64,000 nt of DNA, from contig NZ_CP008896.1 in assembly GCF_000730425.1 (NCBI RefSeq), positions 3,844,001-3,908,000 of the forward strand. The letters are read 5' to 3'. This document shows, one piece after another, positions 53,891 through 64,000 of this stretch. How positions within the stretch are numbered: the first letter of the stretch is position 1; the number at the start of each line of letters is the position of its first letter. The position numbers and the translations under genes are program-made. Source of the stretch: Pseudomonas fluorescens (lineage in GTDB: Bacteria > Pseudomonadota > Gammaproteobacteria > Pseudomonadales > Pseudomonadaceae). The notes beneath the pieces were generated by a model. That model did not search any database. It worked only from the letters and a program-made list of their open reading frames with translations, and was not told the DNA's origin.

Positions 53891-53987
53891 CCAATGTGGG
53901 AGCGGGCTTGCTCGCGAATGCAGAGTCTCAGTCACTGAATGTGTAGCTGATACACCGCATTCGCGAGCAAGCCCGCTCCCACATTGG
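53891..53987. repeat. REPIN (inverted REP pair)
   Basis: CCAATGTGGGAGCGGGCTTG and its complement flank a loop of about 40 bp in a 97-bp palindrome. It is nearly identical to the unit at 18288-18387. It lies between two convergent genes and may also act as a transcription block. Confidence 0.9.
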
Positions 53988-53997
53988 TGATCTCCAT

Positions 53998-54309
53998 TCA
54001 GGTCTGGCGGTCGAGCTTCTTCAGGAACACGATCATCTCTTTTTCGGCCTGTTTGTCGCCATGGGCCTGGGCCGCTTCGATGCCCTTCTCCCAGGCTTGC
54101 CGTGCCGCGTCTTTATCGCCCAGCGCAGCGTGTGCCTTGCCCAACAGCTTCCACGCCGCTGAATACTTAGGATCGAACTCGACGCATTTTTGCAAATGCA
54201 CCGCCGCCTGGGCGTTGTCCTTCAAGTCCAGATAACCCTTGCCCAGGCCAAAGCGCAGCAGTGAGTTATCCACACCCTTGGCGAGCATCTTTTCCAGCGA
54301 CTCAAGCAT
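53998..54309 (-). CDS. TPR-repeat protein
   Basis: A 103-residue protein built of two to three tetratricopeptide-like helices: NSLLRFGLGKGYLDLKDNAQA, then KYSAAWKLLGKAHAALGDKDAAR, then a final helix to EMIVFLKKLDRQT. No signal peptide, so probably cytoplasmic. The partner is unknown. It is convergent with the acyltransferase gene and lies downstream of trkA on the same strand. Confidence 0.88.
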   Translation of the reverse strand: MLESLEKMLAKGVDNSLLRFGLGKGYLDLKDNAQAAVHLQKCVEFDPKYSAAWKLLGKAHAALGDKDAARQAWEKGIEAAQAHGDKQAEKEMIVFLKKLDRQT

Positions 54310-54320
54310 ACAAAGATCCT

Positions 54321-54350
54321 TGTAGGAGCCGGCTTGCCGGCGATGGCGCC
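54321..54350. repeat. single REP element
   Basis: TGTAGGAGCCGGCTTGCCGG followed by CGATGGC is one REP unit of the same subfamily as those at 31968 and 63571, without its inverted partner. Confidence 0.7.
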
Positions 54351-54372
54351 ATCACCGACGGCACAATCCACA

Positions 54373-55746
54373 TCAAAAAAAGCTCAACCCCACGTGGAAT
54401 AATTTCTCCACATCGCGGATATGTTTTTTATCCACCAGGAACAGAATCACATGGTCCCCAGCGGCGATCACCGTGTCGTCATGGGCGATGATCACTTCTT
54501 CATCCCGAATGATCGCGCCAATGGTGGTACCCGGCGGCAAGCCGATATCGCGGATCGCCCGGCCAATCACCTTGCTCGACTTGGAGTCGCCATGGGCAAT
54601 CGCTTCGATGGCTTCCGCCGCGCCGCGGCGCAATGAGTGCACGCTGACGATATCGCCGCGCCGCACGTGGGCCAGCAAGGTGCCGATGGTGGCCAACTGC
54701 GGGCTGATGGCGATGTCGATATCGCCGCCCTGGATCAGGTCCACATAGGCGGGGTTGTTGATGATGGTCATCACCTTCTTCGCCCCCATTCGCTTGGCCA
54801 GCAGCGACGACATGATATTGGCCTCGTCGTCGTTGGTCAGGGCCAGGAAGATATCGGCGTCGGCGATGTTTTCTTCCATCAGCAGGTCACGGTCCGAAGC
54901 GCTGCCTTGCAGGACCACGGTGCTATCGAGGGTGTCGGACAAATGCCGGCAACGTGCCGGGTTCATCTCGATGATCTTTACCTGATAGCGGCTTTCGATG
55001 GCTTCGGCCAGGCGTTCGCCGATCTGCCCGCCGCCGGCGATGACGATGCGCTTGTAGTTTTCGTCGAGCCGGCGCATTTCGCTCATCACGGCACGAATGT
55101 TGGCCTTGGCGGCGATGAAGAATACTTCGTCGTCGGCTTCGATCACTGTGTCGCCCTGGGGCAGGATCGGCCGGTCGCGGCGGAAAATTGCGGCCACGCG
55201 GGTTTCCACATTCGGCATGTGTTCGCGCAGCTGGCGCAGCTGCTGGCCCACCAGCGGCCCGCCGTAGTAGGCCTTGACCGCCACCAGTTGCGCCTTGCCT
55301 TCGGCAAAGTCGATCACCTGCAACGCACCGGGGATTTCGATCAGGCGCTTGATGTAGTGGGTCACCACCTGCTCGGGGCTGATCAGCACGTCCACGGGGA
55401 TCGCGTCGTTGTCGAACAGGCCGGCGCGGGTCAGGTAGGCCGCTTCACGCACCCGGGCGATCTTGGTCGGGGTGTGGAACAGGGTGTGGGCGACCTGGCA
55501 GGCAACCATGTTGGTCTCGTCACTGTTGGTCACTGCCACCAGCATGTCGGCATCGTCGGCCCCGGCCTGGCGCAGCACGGTGGGGAACGAGGCGCGGCCC
55601 TGGACTGTGCGGATATCCAGGCGGTCGCCCAGGCCGCGCAGGCGTTCGGCGTCGGTGTCGACCACGGTAATGTCGTTGGCTTCACTGGCCAAATGCTCGG
55701 CCAGCGTACCGCCGACCTGCCCTGCGCCGAGGATGATGATCTTCAT
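54373..55746 (-). CDS. trkA: Trk potassium uptake regulator TrkA
   Basis: A 457-residue peripheral membrane regulator of the TrkH/TrkG K+ channels. It has two RCK modules, each with an NAD-binding loop: [14 protein letters not shown] (residues 7-20) and [13 protein letters not shown] (about 239-251), each followed by a TrkA-C domain. It lies 23 bp after rsmB in the dprA-distal block fmt-rsmB-trkA. Confidence 0.97.
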   Translation of the reverse strand: MKIIILGAGQVGGTLAEHLASEANDITVVDTDAERLRGLGDRLDIRTVQGRASFPTVLRQAGADDADMLVAVTNSDETNMVACQVAHTLFHTPTKIARVREAAYLTRAGLFDNDAIPVDVLISPEQVVTHYIKRLIEIPGALQVIDFAEGKAQLVAVKAYYGGPLVGQQLRQLREHMPNVETRVAAIFRRDRPILPQGDTVIEADDEVFFIAAKANIRAVMSEMRRLDENYKRIVIAGGGQIGERLAEAIESRYQVKIIEMNPARCRHLSDTLDSTVVLQGSASDRDLLMEENIADADIFLALTNDDEANIMSSLLAKRMGAKKVMTIINNPAYVDLIQGGDIDIAISPQLATIGTLLAHVRRGDIVSVHSLRRGAAEAIEAIAHGDSKSSKVIGRAIRDIGLPPGTTIGAIIRDEEVIIAHDDTVIAAGDHVILFLVDKKHIRDVEKLFHVGLSFF

Positions 55747-55769
55747 CCGGTCACTCCCTTAAAAACCAT

Positions 55770-57080
55770 TCAGCCGCGTGCAGCGGCAATCTTGATCAGT
55801 TTGGCGTAGTAAAAACCATCGTGTCCGCCTTCCTGCGCCAACAGCTGGCGGCCATGGGGCTGCTTGAGGCCCGCCGTGGTAGCCATGTCCAACTCCCGCG
55901 CGCCGCTGGTGCGCGCGAGGAAGGCTTCGATGACCTCGGTGTTTTCGGTCGGCAGGGTCGAGCAGGTGGCGTAGAGCAGGATGCCACCGACTTCCAGCGT
56001 CGGCCACAGTGCGTCCAGCAGCTCGCCTTGCAACGCGGCCAGGGAGGCGATGTCATCGGGTTGGCGGGTCAGCTTGATATCCGGGTGACGGCGGATCACG
56101 CCGGTGGCGGAACAGGGCGCGTCCAGCAGGATGCGCTGGAACGGCTTGCCATCCCACCAGGTGGCGGTATCGCGACCATCGGCGGCAATCAGCTCGGCGT
56201 CCAGGCCCAGGCGTGCAAGGTTTTCGCGCACCCGTACCAGGCGCTTGGCTTCCAGGTCGACGGCGACGACTCCGGCCAGGCCGGGCTCGACTTCCATGAT
56301 GTGGCAGGTCTTGCCGCCTGGGGCGCAGCAGGCGTCCAGCACCCGCTGGCCCGGTGCCAGGTCGAGCAGGCCGGCGGCCAGTTGCGCCGCTTCGTCCTGC
56401 ACGCTGATCCAGCCTTCGGCAAAGCCCGGCAGGCTGCGTACATCGCAGGCGGTCTCCAGCACGATTCCGTCCTGGCTGTACACACAGGCGCTAGCATTGA
56501 TGCTGGCATCGGCCAGTAACGTGAGATAGGCATTACGGTGGTGATGGCGGCGATTGACCCGCAAAATCATCGGCGGGTGCGCGTTGTTGGCGGCACAGAT
56601 GGCTTCCCACTGCTTGGGCCAGAACGCCTTGAGGGATTTTTGCAGCCAGCGTGGGTGTGCGGTGCGCACTACCGGGTCGTGTTCGAGCTCGGCCAGCAAC
56701 CCCTCGCTTTCGCGCTGGGCGCGGCGCAACACGGCGTTGAGCAAGGCTTTGGCCCAGGGCTTTTTCAGCTTGTCGGCGCAGCCCACGGTTTCACCGATGG
56801 CGGCGTGGGCGGGCACCCGGCTGTAGAGCAACTGGTAGAGCCCCACCAGCAACAGCGCCTCGACATCGGCATCGGCAGCCTTGAACGGCTTTTGCAGCAG
56901 CTTGGCTGCCAGCGCCGACAGGCGCGGCTGCCAGCGGGCGGTGCCAAAGGCCAGGTCCTGGGTGAAGCCGCGATCACGGTCTTCGACTTTATCCAGTTGC
57001 ACTGGCAACGAACTGTTCAGGGAAGCCTTGCCAGTTAGCACGGCGGCCAGGGCCTTGGCAGCGGCCAAACGCGGGTTCAT
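55770..57080 (-). CDS. rsmB: 16S rRNA (cytosine-967-C5)-methyltransferase
   Basis: A 436-residue enzyme with an N-terminal NusB-like RNA-binding domain (about 1-140) and a C-terminal methyltransferase. The SAM loop is [15 protein letters not shown]. The catalytic cysteines are in [16 protein letters not shown] and [14 protein letters not shown]. The ATG at 57080 overlaps the fmt stop by one base; a TTG directly before it is not needed. Confidence 0.97.
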   Translation of the reverse strand: MNPRLAAAKALAAVLTGKASLNSSLPVQLDKVEDRDRGFTQDLAFGTARWQPRLSALAAKLLQKPFKAADADVEALLLVGLYQLLYSRVPAHAAIGETVGCADKLKKPWAKALLNAVLRRAQRESEGLLAELEHDPVVRTAHPRWLQKSLKAFWPKQWEAICAANNAHPPMILRVNRRHHHRNAYLTLLADASINASACVYSQDGIVLETACDVRSLPGFAEGWISVQDEAAQLAAGLLDLAPGQRVLDACCAPGGKTCHIMEVEPGLAGVVAVDLEAKRLVRVRENLARLGLDAELIAADGRDTATWWDGKPFQRILLDAPCSATGVIRRHPDIKLTRQPDDIASLAALQGELLDALWPTLEVGGILLYATCSTLPTENTEVIEAFLARTSGARELDMATTAGLKQPHGRQLLAQEGGHDGFYYAKLIKIAAARG

Positions 57081-58030
57081 CAAGCGTCCACTCCAAGAAT
57101 GATACCGGGGGAAAATTTCTCACGGCGGCTGTTGAACAAATCGCTGAAGTTCAGCGCCTTGCCGCCGGGCAATTGCAAACGGGTCAGACACAGTGCCTGT
57201 TCACCGCAGGCCACCAGCAGGCCTTCCCTGCTGGCGCCGATGATTTCACCGGGCGCGCCGCTGCCTTCGGCCAGGGTGGCGGCGAGGACTTTCAAGGCTT
57301 CGCCATTGAGGGTGCTGTGGCAGATCGGCCACGGGTTGAAGGCGCGTACCAGGCGCTCCAGCTCCACGGCCGGGCGGCTCCAGTCGATGCGCGCTTCGTC
57401 CTTGTTCAGCTTGTGGGCGTAGGTGGCGAGGCTGTCGTCCTGTATTTCGCCTTGCAGGGTACCGGCGGCGAGGCCGGCAATTGCCGCGACCACCGCTGGC
57501 GGGCCCATCTCGGCCAGCCGGTCATGCAGGCTGCCGCCGGTGTCTTGCGCGGTGATGGGTGTGGTGACCTTGAGCAGCATTGGCCCGGTGTCCAGGCCGG
57601 CCTCCATGCGCATCACGGTCACGCCGCTTTCTGCATCACCGGCTTGCACCGCGCGCTGGATCGGCGCGGCTCCGCGCCAGCGCGGCAGCAGCGAGGCGTG
57701 ACTGTTGATGCAGCCCAGGCGTGGGATATCCAGTACTGCCTGCGGGAGGATCAGGCCATAGGCCACCACTACAAGCAGGTCCGGTTTCAACGCGGCCAGT
57801 TCAGCCTGGGCCTCGGCGTTGCGCAGGGTCGGTGGTTGCAGCACAACGATGCCGTTTTCCAGCGCCAGTTGCTTGACCGGGCTGGGCATCAGTTTTTGCC
57901 CACGGCCGGCCGGGCGATCCGGCTGGGTATACACCGCGACGATTTCATAAGGGCTGGCAAGCAGGGCCTTGAGGTGTTCGGCGGCAAATTCGGGGGTGCC
58001 GGCAAAAACGATGCGCAGTGGCTCGGTCAT
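57080..58030 (-). CDS. fmt: methionyl-tRNA formyltransferase
   Basis: A 316-residue enzyme that formylates initiator Met-tRNA. It begins [17 protein letters not shown] and has the formyl-transfer signature [18 protein letters not shown] (about 107-124). The C-terminal OB-like domain follows. The upstream in-frame start at 58069 would run through the terminator hairpin and was rejected. It lies downstream of def. Confidence 0.97.
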   Translation of the reverse strand: MTEPLRIVFAGTPEFAAEHLKALLASPYEIVAVYTQPDRPAGRGQKLMPSPVKQLALENGIVVLQPPTLRNAEAQAELAALKPDLLVVVAYGLILPQAVLDIPRLGCINSHASLLPRWRGAAPIQRAVQAGDAESGVTVMRMEAGLDTGPMLLKVTTPITAQDTGGSLHDRLAEMGPPAVVAAIAGLAAGTLQGEIQDDSLATYAHKLNKDEARIDWSRPAVELERLVRAFNPWPICHSTLNGEALKVLAATLAEGSGAPGEIIGASREGLLVACGEQALCLTRLQLPGGKALNFSDLFNSRREKFSPGIILGVDA

Positions 58031-58049
58031 GGGAAACGTCTCACAAAAG

Positions 58050-58075
58050 AAAAAGGCTTGCCGGAGCAAGCCTTT
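58050..58075 (-). terminator. terminator between def and fmt
   Basis: AAAGGCTTGC / GCAAGCCTTT with a 4-base loop, followed on the minus strand by TTCTTTTG. It starts 13 bp after the def stop and 20 bp before the fmt start, suggesting attenuation between the two genes of a usually co-transcribed pair. Confidence 0.75.
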
Positions 58076-58087
58076 GGAGGAAGGGAA

Positions 58088-58594
58088 TCAAGCTTGCTGG
58101 CGATGCTTCTTTTCCAGTTTCTTCTTGATCCGGTCGCGTTTGAGCGTGGACAGGTAATCGACAAACAGCTTGCCGTTGAGGTGGTCGCACTCATGCTGGA
58201 TGCATACTGCCAGCAGGCCTTCGGCAATCAGCTCGAATGGCTTGCCGTCACGGTCCAGGGCCTTGATCTTGACGCGCAGTGGGCGTTCGACGTTCTCGTA
58301 GAACTCGGGCACCGACAGGCAGCCTTCCTGGTATTCGCCCATCTCGTCGGTCAGCGGCTCGAACTGCGGGTTGATGTACACCATCGGTTCGCTGCGGTCT
58401 TCGGACAGGTCCATGACCACCACGCGCAGGTGCACGTTGACCTGGGTCGCGGCGAGGCCGATGCCCGGGGCTTCATACATTGTTTCAAACATGTCATCGA
58501 CCAGCTGACGAACCTTGTCGTCCACTACGGCCACCGGTTTGGCAATAGTGCGCAGGCGCGAGTCCGGGAATTCGAGGATGTTCAAAATAGCCAT
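58088..58594 (-). CDS. def: peptide deformylase
   Basis: A 168-residue metalloenzyme that removes the N-formyl group. All three motifs are present: GIGLAATQ (about 45-52), EGCLSVPE (near 90) and QHECDHLNG (near 133) with the metal-binding cysteine and two histidines. The ATG at 58594 gives the usual [15 protein letters not shown] start. Confidence 0.98.
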   Translation of the reverse strand: MAILNILEFPDSRLRTIAKPVAVVDDKVRQLVDDMFETMYEAPGIGLAATQVNVHLRVVVMDLSEDRSEPMVYINPQFEPLTDEMGEYQEGCLSVPEFYENVERPLRVKIKALDRDGKPFELIAEGLLAVCIQHECDHLNGKLFVDYLSTLKRDRIKKKLEKKHRQQA

Positions 58595-58728
58595 AAGCGT
58601 AATTGCTGCACATGTGAGGTAAAGGCAAATCGGCCTCGGGACAACCCGCACGACCGGTGTGAAACGCTCGCAGGCCGCGAAGGCCAAGGCATTTCACGCG
58701 AACCGACATAATAAAGGAGATTGCCCCC

Positions 58729-58782
58729 ATGAGGAAATCGCTACTCGTCTTCAAAACGAGCCGACGGGTTGAGCGGCAGTGA
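58729..58782 (+). pseudogene. possible 5' stump of a LysM-domain gene
   Basis: An ATG with AAAGGAG nine bases upstream opens a 17-codon frame (MRKSLLVFKTSRRVERQ) between def and dprA. In other pseudomonads this gap holds a plus-strand gene for a LysM-domain secreted protein. The first six residues and the ribosome-binding site look like the start of such a signal peptide; the rest does not. I infer that an internal deletion removed nearly all of the gene. From sequence alone this could also be a chance frame. Confidence 0.4.
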
Positions 58783-58859
58783 CCCGTTGCAATTATTAGC
58801 CTGCTACAGAAGTTACCAACAGAGTTATCCACAGCTTGTTCCTGATCAAGGATGATCAT

Positions 58860-59954
58860 ATGTCAGCAATCCATCGCCCGGATATTTCCCCCGCCGAACT
58901 GGAAGCCCGCCTGCGTTTGCACCGTATGCCGGAGCTGGGGCCCAAGCGTTTCAAAACACTGATCGAGGCCTTTGGTTGCGCCTCGAAAGCCATTGGTGCC
59001 CCGGCCAGTGCCTGGCGTTCCCTGGGGTTGCCTACGGCCTGCGCCGAGGCCCGGCGCAGCGTGCCAGTGCGCGATGGCGCCAGCGTTGCATTGGCCTGGC
59101 TAGAGCGTGCGGGCCAGCATTTGCTGATGTGGGACCAGCCCGATTACCCCGCCTTGCTGGCCGAGTTGGACGATGCGCCACCCTTGTTGTTCGTGGCCGG
59201 CAACCCCGCGATCCTGGAAAAGCCGCAGTTGGCCATGGTCGGCAGCCGCCACGCTTCCCGACCCGGGATCGATACGGCGGCGGCCTTTTCCCGCAGTCTG
59301 GCGAGTGCTGGTTTTGTCATCACCAGCGGCCTGGCCCTGGGTATCGATGGGGCTGCGCATCAGGCGGCATTGGATGTCGGGGGGCAGACTGTCGGGGTGT
59401 TGGGCACCGGCCTGGAAAATTTTTATCCACAGCGCCACCGCCGGCTTGCCGAGGCGATGATCGCCCAGGGCAGCGCGGTGGTTTCCGAGTTCCCGTTGGA
59501 CGCCGCTCCCCAGGCCGGCAACTTCCCGCGACGCAACCGTATTATCAGCGGCCTGTCCCTGGGGGTGCTGGTGGTGGAAGCCAGCGTCGCCAGCGGATCG
59601 CTGATCACCGCACGGCTGGCGGCCGAGCAGGGGCGCGAGGTGTATGCGATACCGGGGTCGATTCATCATCCGGGTGCCAGGGGCTGTCACCAGTTGATTC
59701 GTGAGGGGGCGGTGTTGGTGGAAACCATCGAACACATTCTTGAAGGGCTGCGCGGTTGGCAGGCGTTGTCGCGGCCCGCGCCGGTGGCGGTGCCCCACCC
59801 GCTGGTGGCGCTGTTGCACGCGGCACCCCACACCAGCGAAGGCTTGGCCATTGCCAGCGGCCAGAGTCTTTCCCAGGTGCTGGCGAGCCTCACCGAACTG
59901 GAGTTGGAGGGCCGGGTGGTTTGCGAAAGTGGTCGCTGGCTTGCGCGCAGTTAG
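58860..59954 (+). CDS. dprA: DNA-processing protein DprA
   Basis: A 364-residue DprA/Smf protein that protects incoming single-stranded DNA and loads RecA. The Rossmann core has MVGSRHASRPGID, TSGLALGIDGAAHQAAL, GTGLENFYPQRHR and FPRRNRIISGLS. A C-terminal winged-helix-like domain (HTSEGLAIASGQSLSQVLASL) follows. The ATG at 58860 is preceded by AAGGATG. A perfect DnaA box, TTATCCACA, lies just upstream at 58825-58833. Confidence 0.96.
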   Translation: MSAIHRPDISPAELEARLRLHRMPELGPKRFKTLIEAFGCASKAIGAPASAWRSLGLPTACAEARRSVPVRDGASVALAWLERAGQHLLMWDQPDYPALLAELDDAPPLLFVAGNPAILEKPQLAMVGSRHASRPGIDTAAAFSRSLASAGFVITSGLALGIDGAAHQAALDVGGQTVGVLGTGLENFYPQRHRRLAEAMIAQGSAVVSEFPLDAAPQAGNFPRRNRIISGLSLGVLVVEASVASGSLITARLAAEQGREVYAIPGSIHHPGARGCHQLIREGAVLVETIEHILEGLRGWQALSRPAPVAVPHPLVALLHAAPHTSEGLAIASGQSLSQVLASLTELELEGRVVCESGRWLARS

Positions 59955-60008
59955 GTTTTGTAACGAAGATCGGTAAACTGCGCAGAGCTTTAGTCCGGAG
60001 AGTGAGTA

Positions 60009-60566
60009 ATGGTCAACAGGTGGCGTGTGCAAGAAGCCGCACGAGAAGTTCGCGCAGGCGCGGTGATTGCCTATCCGACCGAGGCCGTGTGGGGCCTGGG
60101 CTGCGACCCGTGGAACGAGGAGGCGGTGGATCGCTTGCTGGCGATCAAGGGCCGTTCGGTGGACAAAGGCTTGATCCTGGTCGCCGACAATATCCGGCAA
60201 TTCGACTTTCTTTTCGAAGACTTCCCCGACACCTGGATCGACCGCATGGCCAGCACCTGGCCGGGGCCCAATACCTGGCTGGTGCCCCACCAGGATCTGC
60301 TGCCTGAATGGATTACCGGTAAGCACGACACCGTGGCACTGCGGGTCAGCGATCATCCACTGGTGCGGGATTTGTGTTCATTGGTGGGGCCGTTGATCTC
60401 CACCTCGGCCAACCCTCAGGGCCGGCCAGCGGCGCGCACGCGGATCCGGGTGGAGCAGTATTTCCGTGGGCAGGTGGATTGTGTGTTGGGCGGCAGCCTG
60501 GGCGGGCGCAAGAACCCTAGCTTGATTCGGGATCTGGCGACTGGCGAGGTTCGTCGCCCGTCCTGA
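60009..60566 (+). CDS. tsaC: threonylcarbamoyl-AMP synthase TsaC
   Basis: This 185-residue YrdC-family enzyme makes the activated intermediate for t6A at position 37 of ANN-decoding tRNAs. [15 protein letters not shown] (about 21-35), [15 protein letters not shown] and [12 protein letters not shown] are the conserved segments. It lies 54 bp after dprA. Confidence 0.96.
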   Translation: MVNRWRVQEAAREVRAGAVIAYPTEAVWGLGCDPWNEEAVDRLLAIKGRSVDKGLILVADNIRQFDFLFEDFPDTWIDRMASTWPGPNTWLVPHQDLLPEWITGKHDTVALRVSDHPLVRDLCSLVGPLISTSANPQGRPAARTRIRVEQYFRGQVDCVLGGSLGGRKNPSLIRDLATGEVRRPS

Positions 60567-60580
60567 GACCGTGGTGGTGC

Positions 60581-60648
60581 CATCGCGAGCAAGCCCGCTC
60601 CCATATTGGAATGCGATCAACCTGTGGGAGCGGGCTTGCCCGCGATAG
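60581..60648. repeat. REP pair
   Basis: TCGCGAGCAAGCCCGCTCCC and the opposite CTGTGGGAGCGGGCTTGCCC lie close together in the tsaC-qor convergent gap. The spacer is only about 20 bp and the arms are in the reverse order compared with the REPINs at 18288 and 53891. Confidence 0.8.
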
Positions 60649-60671
60649 CAACCTTCCAGACAACCCAGCGC

Positions 60672-61649
60672 TTACGGCATCAAAATGGTCGACCCGGTGG
60701 TGCGCCGCCCCGACAACTCAATCTGTGCCTTCGCCGCCTCCGCCAGGGAATAACGCTGGTTGATATCAATCCGTACCTTGCCACTGGCGATCATGCCAAA
60801 CAGGTCATCGGCCATGGCCTGCAGGTTCTGCGGATTGTTGGCGTAGGTCGCCAGTGTTGGGCGGGTGACATACAACGAGCCTTTGGCGGAGAGAATGCCC
60901 AGGTTGACGCCCTCCACCGCACCCGACGCATTACCGAAACTCACCAACAGGCCACGGGGCGCCACGCTGTCCAGCGAGGCAAGCCAGGTGTCCTTGCCGA
61001 CGCCGTCGTACACCACCGGGCATTTCTTGCCATCAGTCAGTTCCAGCACCCGTTGTGGGACATTTTCCTTGCTGTAGTCAATGGTTTCCCAGGCACCGAG
61101 GGATTTGGCCAGGGCGGCTTTTTCCGGCGAACTGACCGTACCGATCAGCTTCACGCCCAGGGCCTTGGCCCATTGGCAGGCCAGGGAGCCGACGCCACCG
61201 GCGGCGGCATGAAACAGGATGGTTTCACCGCCTTTGAGCTCATAGGTCTGGCGCAGCAGGTACTGCACGGTCAGGCCCTTGAGCATGGCGCCAGCGGCCT
61301 GCTCGAAGCTGATCGCGTCTGGCAGATGCACCAGGTTGGCCGCTGGCAGCACATGTAACTCGCTGTAGGCACCCAGCGGGCCGCTGCCGTAGGCCACCCG
61401 GTCGCCGACCTTGAACTGCGTGACTTCGCTGCCCACCGCATCCACCACGCCAGCGCCTTCCGCGCCCAGGCCCGAGGGCAAGGCTGGCGGTGCATACAGG
61501 CCACTGCGAAAATACGTGTCGATGAAGTTCAGGCCAATGGCCTTGTTGCGCACCCGAACCTGCTGTGGGCCGGGCTCTGCTGGCGTGTAGTCCACATACT
61601 CAAGTACTTCGGGGCCGCCATGGGCGCTGAACTGGATACGTTTGGCCAT
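60672..61649 (-). CDS. qor: NADPH:quinone oxidoreductase
   Basis: A 325-residue zinc-independent medium-chain reductase. The catalytic-domain GroES fold begins MAKRIQFSAHGGPEVLEYVDYTP. The nucleotide loop is AAAGGVGSLACQWAKALG (about 147-164). The ATG at 61649 follows GGAGAG. It lies convergent with tsaC and divergent from hemF. Confidence 0.94.
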   Translation of the reverse strand: MAKRIQFSAHGGPEVLEYVDYTPAEPGPQQVRVRNKAIGLNFIDTYFRSGLYAPPALPSGLGAEGAGVVDAVGSEVTQFKVGDRVAYGSGPLGAYSELHVLPAANLVHLPDAISFEQAAGAMLKGLTVQYLLRQTYELKGGETILFHAAAGGVGSLACQWAKALGVKLIGTVSSPEKAALAKSLGAWETIDYSKENVPQRVLELTDGKKCPVVYDGVGKDTWLASLDSVAPRGLLVSFGNASGAVEGVNLGILSAKGSLYVTRPTLATYANNPQNLQAMADDLFGMIASGKVRIDINQRYSLAEAAKAQIELSGRRTTGSTILMP

Positions 61650-61785
61650 CTGCTCTCTCCTCAAGTCTGTTTCGCCAAAGGCTCCTATCGGACTCCTATG
61701 CATGATCTTCGTCAACTGTGGCAGCGGCTGGCGCGGTGGTATCCTGTGCGCCCATTTGCCGCCGAGGCCCAACGGCCTCGCGTAG

Positions 61786-62741
<956 letters not shown>

Positions 62742-62742
<1 letters not shown>

Positions 62743-63563
62743 TGGACCGCTATGTGGTGTTCGGCAACCCCATCGGCCACAGCAAATCGCCACTGATCCA
62801 TGGCCTGTTTGCCGAGCAGACCGGCGAGGCGCTGGACTACAGCACCCTGCTGGCGCCGCTTGAGGATTTCACTGGCTGTGCCCGGGCGTTTTTCCTGCAA
62901 GGGCGCGGTGCCAACGTCACCGTGCCCTTCAAGGAAGAAGCCTACCGCCTGGCCGACACCCTGACCGAGCGCGCGCAACGCGCAGGCGCGGTGAACACCC
63001 TGAGCAAGCTGGCCGATGGCAGCCTGCTGGGCGATAACACCGACGGTGCCGGCCTGGTGCGCGACTTGACCGTCAATGCCGGCTTGAGCCTGGTGGGCAA
63101 ACGCATCCTGCTGCTCGGTGCCGGTGGCGCGGTGCGCGGGGCGTTGGAGCCGCTGCTGGCGCAACAGCCCGCCTCGTTGGTCATCGCCAACCGCACCGTG
63201 GAAAAAGCCGAGCGGCTGGCCGAGTTGTTCGATGACCTGGGGCGGGTCTGCGCCAGTGGTTTCGATTGGCTGAGCGAGCCGGTCGACCTGATCATCAACG
63301 CCACTTCCGCCAGCCTGTCAGGCGATGTACCGCCGATTGCCAGCAGCCTGATCGAGCCGGGCAAGACGATTTGCTACGACATGATGTACGCCAAGGAACC
63401 GACGGCATTCTGCCGCTGGGCCACTGGACACCGTGCGGCGGTGGCGATGGATGGCCTGGGTATGTTGGTGGAGCAGGCGGCAGAAGCCTTCTACCTGTGG
63501 CGCGGCGTGCGGCCTGATTCGGCGCCGGTGCTGGCCGAGCTGCGGCGCCAGTTGGCCCTGTAA
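62742..63563 (+). CDS. aroE: shikimate dehydrogenase
   Basis: A 273-residue NADP-dependent enzyme of aromatic amino acid synthesis. Substrate-binding [15 protein letters not shown] (about 6-20), the catalytic lysine and neighbours in [11 protein letters not shown], the cofactor loop [13 protein letters not shown] and [10 protein letters not shown] are all present. It overlaps hemF by one base. Confidence 0.98.
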
Positions 63564-63570
63564 TCGCGCC

Positions 63571-63641
63571 CCTGTAGAAGCCCGGCTTGCCGGCGATGGC
63601 GGCCTTGAGATCGCCATCGCCGGCAAGCCGGGCTCCTACAC
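63571..63641. repeat. REP inverted pair
   Basis: AGCCCGGCTTGCCGGCGATGGC and its complement GCCATCGCCGGCAAGCCGGGCT face each other with an 11-bp loop just after aroE. It can form a very strong hairpin and probably serves as the aroE terminator as well. Confidence 0.85.
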
Positions 63642-63652
63642 AAAAGCACTGT

Positions 63653-64000
63653 TCAGTCTTCAAAAAGAATCGGGCACTTGTCGGCCCCTTCCAGCTTTTT
63701 CAATTCTTCGACCACCTGCGGTCGCGCCCGGCGCAACGTCAGACTGCGCCCCAATCCGCGCAAACGGCGGGCTTCCTGGTGCAGCATCTCCACCCCGGAA
63801 TAGTCGATAAAGTTGATCTGCTGTGCCTCGATCACCACCCGCTGGCCTTGCAGGCGCTGCAAGCGCACTTGCAGGTAATGGCTGGCGCCAAAGAAGATCG
63901 AGCCACCGACCCGCAGCACATCGTCTTCACCATCGCGCCACTGCTGTATCCGTGGCTGCGAGGTGCGCTTGAGGTAGAAGAACAGCGACGCCAGCACCCC
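63653..64000 (-). CDS. SulP-type anion transporter, C-terminal STAS domain (partial)
   Basis: The visible 116 codons are the 3' end of a minus-strand gene that continues past the window edge. The sequence FFGASHYLQVRLQRLQGQRVVIEAQQINFIDYSGVEML is a STAS domain as found at the C-terminus of SulP transporters, here preceded by hydrophobic residues (LASLFFYLKR) that look like the end of the last membrane segment. The substrate cannot be inferred from this part. Confidence 0.75.
   Translation of the reverse strand, partial: GVLASLFFYLKRTSQPRIQQWRDGEDDVLRVGGSIFFGASHYLQVRLQRLQGQRVVIEAQQINFIDYSGVEMLHQEARRLRGLGRSLTLRRARPQVVEELKKLEGADKCPILFED

Noticed and set aside
54388..54403. CCCCACGTGGAATA, similar to parS
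   Set aside because: Only the central CCACGTGGAA is shared; five positions differ from the consensus, so ParB binding is unlikely. It is coding sequence of the trkA 3' end.

Overview
The window is a piece of a Pseudomonas chromosome around the replication origin, most like the P. fluorescens group. The evidence is the order rpmH-oriC-dnaA-dnaN-recF-gyrB, the flanking atp operon, parAB, rsmG-mnmG-mnmE-yidC-yidD-rnpA, three parS-type sites, and REP/REPIN repeats of the kind common in P. fluorescens. Genes left of the origin run on the minus strand and dnaA-dnaN-recF-gyrB run on the plus strand, so replication and transcription are mostly co-directional near oriC.

Positions 1 to about 15,560 are foreign DNA: a Tn7-like transposon inserted just downstream of glmS, the classic attTn7 site. 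Its glmS-proximal end carries three tandem 20-bp TnsB-type repeats (15,490-15,549) and a strong terminator. Then come tnsA, tnsB, tnsC and tnsD as a tight minus-strand operon, followed by a second, AT-richer TniQ/TnsD-family gene. tnsA is broken by an IS5-family element (13,503-14,671). A CTAA target duplication on both sides lets the original 285-codon gene be reconstructed. Beyond the transposition genes is arsenic cargo: an ArsN-type acetyltransferase with a MarR regulator, and a seven-gene ars operon. The operon order is arsC, arsR, arsB, arsC, arsH, a glutaredoxin-type arsC, and a 5' stump of arsO cut off at position ~190 beside a perfect LexA box. The far end of the transposon is not in the window.

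Positions 15,578-31,394 hold glmS, glmR, glmU, the complete F1Fo ATP synthase operon (atpIBEFHAGDC), parAB, rsmG and mnmG. Positions 31,395-36,558 hold mnmE, yidC, yidD, rnpA and rpmH and two intergenic regions with DnaA boxes: a degenerate cluster between mnmG and mnmE, and the classical oriC between rpmH and dnaA.

Positions 36,559-47,727 carry dnaA-dnaN-recF-gyrB, then a signalling locus. That locus has an OmpR-type response regulator facing a small secreted/membrane protein, a FecR-domain protein and a CHASE2 histidine kinase. From 47,898 to the end are housekeeping genes in the usual Pseudomonas order: lysophosphatidate acyltransferase, gmhB, glyS, glyQ, tag, a lauroyl-acyltransferase homologue, a TPR protein, trkA, rsmB, fmt, def, dprA, tsaC, qor, hemF, aroE and the 3' end of a SulP-type transporter. 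Between def and dprA only a 17-codon stump is left where other pseudomonads carry a LysM-domain gene.

No tRNA, rRNA or CRISPR array was recognised. The most unusual material is the Tn7-like element: a broken tnsA, two target-selector genes and a redundant arsenic cargo.
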